From Alphaproteobacteria bacterium UBA7314 (lineage in GTDB: Bacteria > Pseudomonadota > Alphaproteobacteria > MPNO01 > UBA830), in NCBI GenBank assembly GCA_002471575.1, contig DKQG01000010.1:1-32707 (forward strand): a stretch of DNA of 32,707 bases, in the 5' to 3' direction. The position numbers were made by a program, and so were the translations under genes. The stretch's first letter is position 1, and each line of letters opens with the position of its first letter. Positions 26,440 through 32,707 of the stretch are shown piece after piece. The notes beneath the pieces were generated by a model, which saw only the letters and a program-made list of their open reading frames with translations, made no database searches and was not told the origin of the DNA.

Positions 26440-27246
26440 GTGGGCTCGCCGCTCCGGGCATTCGTCCGGATCGCCGCCTATTTGACCCTGACGGCGGCAT
26501 TGTTTCCCATGCAGGCGTTCGCGCTGAAATTCAACAAGCCGCTTTCCGTTCGTTTACCTGTTTTTTACCACCGTACCTGTACAAGGATCCTCGGCTTTCA
26601 GGTGCGCGTCCACGGCAGGATGCACGCAAAGCCGCCGGTCCTTTTCGCCTGTAATCACACGTCCTATTCCGATATTGCGATTCTTGGGTCCCTGCTTCCG
26701 GCCTCTTTCGTTGCCAAGGCTGAGGTCGCCGGTTGGCCGTTGTTCGGCGTTCTGGCAAAGCTGCAGCGGACGGTCTTCGTTGATCGCCGCGCGACCAAGG
26801 CGACTAAGCAGCGAGATGAAATGATTCGACGGCTCGAAAACGGTGACAACTTGATCCTGTTTCCCGAGGGTACAAGTTCGGACGGGAATGCCGTACTTCC
26901 GTTTAAGAGCGCGTTGTTTAGCGTCGCGCAGGTGGAGCCCCACGGGCGCCCTCTCCTGGTTCAGCCCGTGTCGCTGGCCTACACGCGGCTAGACGGGATG
27001 CCAGTCGGTCGTGCGCTACGCCCCTATTTCGCCTGGTACGGCGATATGACTCTTGCGCCCCATTTCTGGGAGGTCGCCGGGCTCGGGCATACGACCGTGG
27101 ATGTTGTCTTCCATTCGCCCGTTACGATAGCGGGATACGAATCGCGCAAAGCGCTCGCCGACCATTGTCAGGCGGTGATTTCCCGCGGCGTGTCGGCTGC
27201 GAATGCCGGCCGACTTGACGCGCTGCCCCCGGTATCGACTTCTTGA
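26440..27246 (+). CDS. olsA: Lyso-ornithine lipid O-acyltransferase OlsA (PlsC family)
   Basis: Adds the second acyl chain to lyso-ornithine lipid; homologous to 1-acylglycerol-3-phosphate acyltransferase. 268 residues from GTG 26440, with GAGGAGG 8 nt upstream at the end of olsB. An N-terminal hydrophobic helix (RIAAYLTLTAALFPMQAFAL) anchors it to the inner membrane. Acyltransferase motifs: NHTSYSD (His73, Asp78), VFVDRR (motif II) and FPEGTSSDGN (residues 141-150). If the OlsB partner were absent it would be called PlsC. No anomaly seen. Confidence 0.9.
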   Translation: MGSPLRAFVRIAAYLTLTAALFPMQAFALKFNKPLSVRLPVFYHRTCTRILGFQVRVHGRMHAKPPVLFACNHTSYSDIAILGSLLPASFVAKAEVAGWPLFGVLAKLQRTVFVDRRATKATKQRDEMIRRLENGDNLILFPEGTSSDGNAVLPFKSALFSVAQVEPHGRPLLVQPVSLAYTRLDGMPVGRALRPYFAWYGDMTLAPHFWEVAGLGHTTVDVVFHSPVTIAGYESRKALADHCQAVISRGVSAANAGRLDALPPVSTS

Positions 27247-27270
27247 CACTCCTGAATGCAGTGATAGGTT
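27243..27270 (+). promoter_or_regulatory. Candidate promoter for the miaB-lnt run
   Basis: TTGACA (27243-27248), overlapping the olsA stop, and TAGGTT (27265-27270) are 16 nt apart, about 90 nt before miaB. This would give the miaB group its own promoter in addition to read-through from olsBA. Confidence 0.4.
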
Positions 27271-27359
27271 GCGAAAATTGACTAATAGTATCGGGTTGCG
27301 GGAACCGGCAGGCGATAAAGTACGATTGCGTCCCTGATATCGGATCCGGAAAAGCATCC

Positions 27360-28763
27360 TTGGCAAAAAAGCTTCATATTAAAAATTTCGGCTGTCAGAT
27401 GAATGTCTATGATGCGACGCGCATGGTGGACGTACTGACCCCCCTCGGCTACCGGTGCACGGAAAAGCCCGAGGATGCGGATCTTGTGATCTTAAACACC
27501 TGCCATATCCGCGAGAAGGCCGCCGAAAAAATTTACTCGGAACTGGGGCGCCTTCGCGCGCAGAAGGAAATACGCAACGGCGGGCCGCAGCCGATGATGA
27601 TCGGCGTCGCCGGGTGCGTGGCGCAGGCCGAAGGGGCCGAGATGTTGCGCCGGGCCCCATATGTCGATCTGGTGTTCGGCCCGCAAACCTACCACCGCTT
27701 GCCCGAGATGGTAGCGCGGGCGCATCGCGCCGCCACCGATCGCAAAGCGCAGGACCGAGGAATAATCGATACAGAGTTTCCCGTCGAACCTAAATTTGAT
27801 TCGTTGCCGGTAGCGACCTCCCAAGGACCATCCGCGTTTCTGACGATACAGGAGGGTTGCGACCGTTTTTGTGCATTTTGCGTGGTGCCCTATACGCGGG
27901 GCGCGGAATTTTCACGGCCGGTCGCCGATGTCGTGACCGAGGCCCGGTCTCTGGTCGCCGCAGGCGCGCGCGAGATTACACTGCTGGGCCAGAACGTAAA
28001 TGCCTATCACGGATTTTCTCCGACTGGCGGAGAATGGCGGCTTGCCGCTCTGATCGAGGAACTGGTCGGCATTTCGGAACTGGCGCGGCTTCGATACACC
28101 ACGTCTCATCCGCGCGACATGAGCCCCGATCTAATCGAGGCGCATGGCAAGGTCGATGTTCTGATGCCGTATCTGCACCTGCCGGTTCAGTCCGGCTCCG
28201 ACAATGTTTTGTCGGCGATGAATAGGCAGCACAGTGCGGCGGATTATCTGGCGATTCTCGACGCACTTCGCGCCGCCCGGCCTGACATCGCGCTATCGTC
28301 CGATTTCATCGTTGGCCACCCGGGTGAAACGGATGAGGATTTCGAGGCGACGTTGGCGCTGGTCGAACAGGTTGGTTACGCTCAGGCCTATTCGTTTAAG
28401 TACAGCCCCCGTCCCGGCACACCGGCCTCTGCGATGGAAGACGTTGTGCCGGAGGCAGTGAAATCCGAGCGTCTCGCCCGGCTGCAGGGCTTGCTAAACA
28501 AGCAGCAGATTGAATTCAACGAGGGCTTCGTAGGCGAACTGGTGCCGGTTCTCCTCGACCGCTACGGGCGTCGAGACAGCCAGCTCGCCGGGCGCAGCCC
28601 GTGGATGCAAGCAGTGCATGTCGATTTCGAAAGTGCGGCCGGGGCGCAATCGGCTTACGGCACCGTTGTTGATGTACAAATCATTTCAGCGCACCCCAAT
28701 TCGCTTGCCGCCGTGCCGGTAAACTCCGCGCGCACAGCAGGACAGGAGCCCGCAACCGTTTGA
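27360..28763 (+). CDS. miaB: tRNA-2-methylthio-N6-dimethylallyladenosine synthase
   Basis: Radical-SAM methylthiotransferase that modifies A37 of UNN-decoding tRNAs. 467 residues; TTG start giving the family N-terminus AKKLHIKNFGCQMNVYDATR. Auxiliary cluster cysteines are Cys12, Cys48 (NTCHIREKA) and Cys86 (GVAGCVAQ). The radical-SAM cluster is EGCDRFCAFCVVPYTRG (Cys167, Cys171, Cys174). HLPVQSGSDNVLSAMNR and GHPGETDEDFEATL also match; a C-terminal TRAM-type RNA-binding segment follows (QIEFNEGFVGELVPVLLDR). Its stop overlaps the phoH start. Confidence 0.97.
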   Translation: MAKKLHIKNFGCQMNVYDATRMVDVLTPLGYRCTEKPEDADLVILNTCHIREKAAEKIYSELGRLRAQKEIRNGGPQPMMIGVAGCVAQAEGAEMLRRAPYVDLVFGPQTYHRLPEMVARAHRAATDRKAQDRGIIDTEFPVEPKFDSLPVATSQGPSAFLTIQEGCDRFCAFCVVPYTRGAEFSRPVADVVTEARSLVAAGAREITLLGQNVNAYHGFSPTGGEWRLAALIEELVGISELARLRYTTSHPRDMSPDLIEAHGKVDVLMPYLHLPVQSGSDNVLSAMNRQHSAADYLAILDALRAARPDIALSSDFIVGHPGETDEDFEATLALVEQVGYAQAYSFKYSPRPGTPASAMEDVVPEAVKSERLARLQGLLNKQQIEFNEGFVGELVPVLLDRYGRRDSQLAGRSPWMQAVHVDFESAAGAQSAYGTVVDVQIISAHPNSLAAVPVNSARTAGQEPATV

Positions 28764-29767
28764 CCTACGCAGTCACACATGATGATGGCGCCTCGCCGGT
28801 GGTTCTGGAATTTGAAGACAATCAGCTTCTGCCGCTTCTGTACGGTGACTTCGACCGGCATCTCGCACGTATAGAACAGGCGCTGGAAGTTACGATCGCA
28901 TCGCGCGGAAATACCGTCACTATAACCGGCGCAGCGGCTACTACCGAGATCGCGCGTGTTTGTCTCGAAAGCCTCTATCGGCGTCTGGTCGATGGCCTCG
29001 AAGTTTCAGTCGGCGAGGTGGATGCGGCGGTCCGGCTGGCACGGGGCGCAGCGGCCGAGGGACGTCACGGTGTGGAAGAAATCGCCAGCGGCAAAACGAT
29101 CATCCGCACACCCAAGCGGCATCTGACGCCCCGCTCGCCCGGACAACAGAAATACATTGGGGCTTTGCTCGATAACGACCTGACTTTCGGCCTAGGGCCT
29201 GCTGGTACCGGCAAAACTTACCTCGCGGTCGGCATGGCCGTTTCGATGCTGACCTCTGGCAGGGTCGATCGGATCATCCTGTCGCGTCCGGCCGTCGAGG
29301 CAGGCGAACGCCTCGGGTTTCTGCCCGGCGACATGCGCGACAAGATCGATCCTTATCTGCAGCCTTTGTACGATGCACTCTACGATATGATGGCGCCCGA
29401 GCAGGTCGATCGGAAACTCGAAAGCGGTGAAATCGAGGTCGCTCCGCTGGCGTTCATGCGCGGCCGCACCCTGTCGAACGCGTATGTGATACTCGATGAG
29501 GCGCAGAACGCCACCTCCGTACAGATGAAGATGTTTCTCACCCGTCTTGGAGAAAATGCCCGGATGGTCGTCACCGGCGATCTTAGCCAGATTGATTTGC
29601 CAGGCGGCATAACCTCGGGTCTGCGCCATGCCATACAGACCCTTGACCGTGTCGAAGGGGTTGCAAACGTTCAGCTGTCGGCGAAGGACGTTGTACGTCA
29701 CGAACTGGTCTCGCGTATTGTCAGCGCCTACGACGCTGCCCACAGTCGGGTGCGTGGGAATGACTGA
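28760..29767 (+). CDS. ybeZ: PhoH family ATPase (YbeZ)
   Basis: 335 residues; TTG 28760 overlaps the miaB stop (TTGA). An N-terminal KH-like region (LYGDFDRHLARIEQALEVTI, NTVTITGAAATTEIA) precedes the ATPase: Walker A GPAGTGKT (residues 146-153), VILSRPAVEAGERLGFLPGD-type block, DPYLQPLYDAL, Walker B AYVILDEAQNATSVQMKMFL and TGDLSQIDLP. YbeZ works with YbeY in rRNA maturation and ribosome quality control; ybeY follows with an 8-nt overlap. Name phoH is also used for this family. Confidence 0.96.
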   Translation: MTYAVTHDDGASPVVLEFEDNQLLPLLYGDFDRHLARIEQALEVTIASRGNTVTITGAAATTEIARVCLESLYRRLVDGLEVSVGEVDAAVRLARGAAAEGRHGVEEIASGKTIIRTPKRHLTPRSPGQQKYIGALLDNDLTFGLGPAGTGKTYLAVGMAVSMLTSGRVDRIILSRPAVEAGERLGFLPGDMRDKIDPYLQPLYDALYDMMAPEQVDRKLESGEIEVAPLAFMRGRTLSNAYVILDEAQNATSVQMKMFLTRLGENARMVVTGDLSQIDLPGGITSGLRHAIQTLDRVEGVANVQLSAKDVVRHELVSRIVSAYDAAHSRVRGND

Positions 29768-30266
29768 ACCTGTCCTCGACATCGACGTCAACATTGAGGC
29801 CGTGGGCTGGTCCAAGATGATCCTGGATCTTGAAAAAACTATCGATGCGGCCGCTGGCGCGGCTGTTGCAGCAGCCGGTTACACTGGTAGGAATCCGGAA
29901 CTCAGTGTGCTCTTGGCGGACGATCGCAGGCTCGCCGAGCTGAATGAGAACTGGCGCGGTAAAGCGGGCCCGACGAATGTGCTGTCCTTTCCCGGAGATG
30001 TCGAAGGCCCGGGCCCTGTTATGCTTGGGGATATTGCCCTCGCGCTGGAAACGCTGATGGCCGAAGCTGCTGTTGCAGGTATATCCGTCTCCGCCCACTT
30101 CAATCACCTTGTCGTCCACGGGGTTCTGCATCTGCTTGGCTTCGACCATGAAACCGACCGCGAGGCGGAGGAAATGGAGAGTCTGGAAACAAAGATACTG
30201 GGTGAGTTGGGTATTGCCGATCCGTATGCCGCCGGGCAGCCGAAATGTTCCGGAGTGGTATCATGA
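29760..30266 (+). CDS. ybeY: Endoribonuclease YbeY
   Basis: Zinc RNase for 16S rRNA 3'-end maturation and ribosome quality control. 168 residues from ATG 29760, overlapping the end of the PhoH gene by 8 nt. The metal motif is HGVLHLLGFDHETD (His120, His124, His130), preceded by ELNENWRGKAGPTNVLSFPG and LGDIALALET, all typical. The frame opens further upstream at 29628 but that part is inside the preceding gene. Confidence 0.97.
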   Translation: MTEPVLDIDVNIEAVGWSKMILDLEKTIDAAAGAAVAAAGYTGRNPELSVLLADDRRLAELNENWRGKAGPTNVLSFPGDVEGPGPVMLGDIALALETLMAEAAVAGISVSAHFNHLVVHGVLHLLGFDHETDREAEEMESLETKILGELGIADPYAAGQPKCSGVVS

Positions 30267-31150
30267 CTGACCTGAATGACGAATCGCGTTCCCGGGAGGA
30301 GGGTGAGCAAGGATTTTTCGGTCGGCTGCGGGGATTTCTGGGTGCACGTAACGATACGGATACGCTGCGCGATACGATCGAAGAACTAATCGAACTTGAA
30401 GAAGACGGCGCGGGCGCCGACAATGCGGAAGAGCTTGCCCTCCTTCGGAACGTTTTGAGTGTCCGCGATGTCGCCGTCGAAGACGTTATGGTGCCGCGCG
30501 CGGACATACGCGCTGTCGGGGCAGAGACCACAATCACCGACGTTGCGAAAGTGATGAGCGATAGCGGCCATTCCAGATTGCCGGTTTACCGAAGTCAGCT
30601 CGATGATGTGATCGGGATGGTCCACATCAAGGACCTGCTGGCCTGCTGGGACGACGACCAGGAAACGGGCATTACTAAGATCGTCCGCAAGCCGCTTTTC
30701 GTCGCACCGTCGATGCCGGTTCTGGAACTTCTCCTTCAGATGCGGGTACGGCGCCTTCACATGGCGCTGGTCGTCGACGAGTTCGGGGGTATCGACGGAT
30801 TGGTGACGATCGAGGATTTGGTCGAGGAGATTATCGGCGAGATTGAAGATGAACACGACCGGGACGCCGGGCCCGGTCTTGAGCGACACGGCCCTGATCA
30901 GATCAATGTCGATGCCCGACTTCGCATCGAGGATTTCGAACAGGAAACCGGAGCATTCCTGACCGAAGATGACAGGGATGAAGATATCGACACCATGGGT
31001 GGCTTGGTTTTCTATCTCGCTGGCCGTGTCCCGGGACGGGGCGAGGTCATTCGCCATGAGTCCGGCATCGAGTTTGAAATCCTCGAAGCCGATCCCCGAA
31101 AAATCCGTCGCCTTCGAGTTTCTAAGCTTCCGGCGCATGACGACGAATGA
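30263..31150 (+). CDS. corC: CorC/HlyC family CBS-pair protein
   Basis: 295 residues from ATG 30263, which shares ATGA with the ybeY stop and has GGAG 8 nt upstream. No membrane segments, so it is the short soluble form. Features: an acidic helical start, then RNVLSVRDVAVEDVMVPRAD (HlyC-type DVMVPR), a CBS pair (HSRLPVYRSQLDDVIGMVHI KDLL; HMALVVDEFGGIDGLVTIED LVEEIIGEI), and a C-terminal CorC_HlyC domain (INVDARLRIEDFEQETG, DTMGGLVFYLAGRVPGRGEV). Linked to magnesium/cobalt handling in E. coli; the exact role is unsettled. Overlaps lnt by 4 nt. Confidence 0.95.
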   Translation: MTDLNDESRSREEGEQGFFGRLRGFLGARNDTDTLRDTIEELIELEEDGAGADNAEELALLRNVLSVRDVAVEDVMVPRADIRAVGAETTITDVAKVMSDSGHSRLPVYRSQLDDVIGMVHIKDLLACWDDDQETGITKIVRKPLFVAPSMPVLELLLQMRVRRLHMALVVDEFGGIDGLVTIEDLVEEIIGEIEDEHDRDAGPGLERHGPDQINVDARLRIEDFEQETGAFLTEDDRDEDIDTMGGLVFYLAGRVPGRGEVIRHESGIEFEILEADPRKIRRLRVSKLPAHDDE

Positions 31151-32707
31151 CTGCCAAAGAAGCCGAAGGTAAGAGGCTAGCCGACCGGCTGATCTCGCTT
31201 CGAGGGTGGCGGCTTTTACTGGTGTCTTTCTGGTTGGGCGCGTTGGCGGCAGCGGCGCAGCCTCCTGTCTTTCTTTTGCCTTTTATGTTTGTTTCTTTTG
31301 CCGGGCTGGTATGGCTGCTGGACGGTACACAGACGCGGCGCGCGGCGTTTTGCGTCGGATGGCTGTTCGGTACCGGCTATTTTGCTGCCGGGCTCTATTG
31401 GGTGTCGAATGCCTTGCTGGTGGATGCGGCGCGCTTTGCATGGCTAATTCCGTTCACGCTGCTAGGCCTGTCGCTGGGTCTCGGCCTTTTCACCGGCTTA
31501 ATGGCGTGGGCAGCCCGTTTCTTCTGGTGGGCGGGAATAAGCCGGGTCCTTGTCCTTGCGGCTACATGGACAATCTTCGAAGGACTGCGCGGCGTCATAT
31601 TTACCGGATTTCCATGGAACCCCGTCGGCAATGTCTGGGTGTCGTTCGCACCTGTTCTTCAGGGGGCCGCGTGGACCGGCGTCTACGGGCTGTCGCTGGT
31701 TACCGTTTTTGCGGCCGCTGCGCCGGCGGTGCTGTCGCAGAATTTCCGTTATAGGTATTTAGCGGCGCTGTCAGGGACCGCTATTCTCGCCGCCGTCGCC
31801 GTTGCTGGTGGAATCCGGCTGGAAAATTCGTCCTTGACGAACATCGGCGGCCAGGTGATTCGCATCGTTCAGCCGAATATCCCTCAGCGCGACAAGTGGA
31901 AACCCAGTAAGCGAAAAGCGAATTTCACGCGTCAGTTGCAGCTCAGCCTGCCGACGGACGGGGTCCAGCCTGCACATGTCATCTGGCCGGAGACCGCAAC
32001 ATCTTTTTCGTTCCTGATGGATCCGGCCGGTCAAACACTGCTCCGGCGGATTATTCCGGCAGGGGGCTTGTTGATAACCGGGGCCCTCCGGGTCGACCGG
32101 GTCGACGGGCGTGCGGTCGCCGCACATAACGGCCTGGTCGCAATCGATAGCCAGGGGCGTGCTAGAACTGTTTATGACAAGCATCACCTTGTACCGTTCG
32201 GCGAATATGTCCCGTTCAGATCGGTGTTGCCGGTTGAGAAAATTACCGCCGGTGCGATCGATTTTTCGCCCGGCCCCGGCCTCCGGACGCTCAGGTTGCC
32301 GGGGCTCACGCCGTTCAGCCCACTAATCTGCTACGAGGCGATTTTCACCGGTGCGGTGGCCCTAAGGGGCGACCGGCCAGCATGGCTGTTGAACGTAACA
32401 AATGACGCATGGTTCGGCATGAGTGCGGGCCCTTACCAGCATTTCGCTAGTGCGCGGCTGAGGGCGGTTGAGGAGGGCTTGCCCTTAGTGAGGGCTGCAA
32501 ATACAGGGATTTCAGGAGTCGTTGATGCATACGGTCGGGTGATTGCATCAATTGGGTTGGGGCGCCAGGGGGTTGTCGATGTTTCATTGCCGGCACCCAT
32601 ACCGCCCACTTTTTTCGCACGGTTCGGCAATTTAATTCCCGCGGCGCTGGCCGGAATTTTTTGCATACTAGCATATTTTTTCTCGAAACATCAGAAAATT
32701 GAAAGAA
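31147..32707 (+). CDS. lnt: Apolipoprotein N-acyltransferase, 3' end cut by window edge
   Basis: Adds the third acyl chain to bacterial lipoproteins in the inner membrane. The frame runs from ATG 31147 (ATGA overlap with corC) for 520 codons to the edge without a stop, so only the last few residues are missing. The N-terminal half has about six membrane helices (LLLVSFWLGALAAAAQPP, LFGTGYFAAGLYWVSNALLV) and GFPWNPVGNVW. The nitrilase-type domain keeps the triad: Glu282 in WPETAT, Lys345 in YDKHHLVPFGEYVPF, and Cys395 in ICYEAIF. NVTNDAWFGMSAGPYQHF also fits. A C-terminal hydrophobic helix (LAGIFCILAYFFSK) starts at the edge. Confidence 0.96.
   Translation, partial: MTAKEAEGKRLADRLISLRGWRLLLVSFWLGALAAAAQPPVFLLPFMFVSFAGLVWLLDGTQTRRAAFCVGWLFGTGYFAAGLYWVSNALLVDAARFAWLIPFTLLGLSLGLGLFTGLMAWAARFFWWAGISRVLVLAATWTIFEGLRGVIFTGFPWNPVGNVWVSFAPVLQGAAWTGVYGLSLVTVFAAAAPAVLSQNFRYRYLAALSGTAILAAVAVAGGIRLENSSLTNIGGQVIRIVQPNIPQRDKWKPSKRKANFTRQLQLSLPTDGVQPAHVIWPETATSFSFLMDPAGQTLLRRIIPAGGLLITGALRVDRVDGRAVAAHNGLVAIDSQGRARTVYDKHHLVPFGEYVPFRSVLPVEKITAGAIDFSPGPGLRTLRLPGLTPFSPLICYEAIFTGAVALRGDRPAWLLNVTNDAWFGMSAGPYQHFASARLRAVEEGLPLVRAANTGISGVVDAYGRVIASIGLGRQGVVDVSLPAPIPPTFFARFGNLIPAALAGIFCILAYFFSKHQKIER

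Noticed and set aside
31206..31754. Plus-strand open frame of 182 codons near the right edge
   Set aside because: It is an out-of-frame shadow of lnt, whose true frame is open to the window end.

Overview
The window looks like a chromosomal segment of a free-living alphaproteobacterium, probably Rhodospirillales-like. The reasons are the gene orders maeB/mutS-glnD-murJ-trpS and fur-olsB-olsA-miaB-phoH-ybeY-corC-lnt, a MucR/Ros-type regulator, an alphaproteobacterial PF09608/TIGR02186 membrane protein beside a TauE/SafE exporter, and generally GC-rich coding sequence. Taxonomy is inferred from remembered gene order and protein style, not from a search. No rRNA, tRNA, CRISPR array, insertion sequence or prophage gene was recognised.

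Layout. (1) 1-4322, accessory: a minus-strand set with a TRAP substrate-binding protein (dctP type), a perfect 13-bp terminator, then an SCP2-like protein and an alpha/beta hydrolase that overlap by 14 nt. Upstream of dctP lies a broken cupin gene, then a divergent AmpG-like permease. (2) 4493-15913, mostly core: maeB (minus) divergent from mutS, then glnD, murJ and trpS. The 0.7-kb gap between mutS and glnD contains a heavily decayed minus-strand 3-hydroxyanthranilate 3,4-dioxygenase gene. (3) 16024-19260: TauE/SafE permease, TIGR02186-type membrane protein and UspA protein packed as an operon, followed by a Rieske oxygenase. (4) 19600-24547: nfuA, then three envelope enzymes (Bax-like glucosaminidase, NodB-type deacetylase, VanX/DdpX-type D-Ala-D-Ala dipeptidase), then tsaB-rimI and a convergent TusA-like gene. 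(5) 24570-32707: mucR, fur, the ornithine-lipid pair olsB-olsA, then the translationally coupled run miaB-phoH-ybeY-corC-lnt. lnt is open at the right edge and lacks its stop codon.

Functional links: cell envelope (AmpG recycling, MurJ flippase, glucosaminidase, dipeptidase, OlsBA lipids, Lnt lipoprotein acylation), nitrogen signalling (GlnD), RNA and translation quality (TrpS, TsaB, RimI, MiaB, YbeY), Fe-S and iron (NfuA, Fur), and C4/C2 metabolism (MaeB). No wholly new multi-gene system is evident. The most informative anomalies are the two decayed genes (3-HAO and cupin), and an nfuA whose conserved N-terminus lies upstream of any ordinary start codon.
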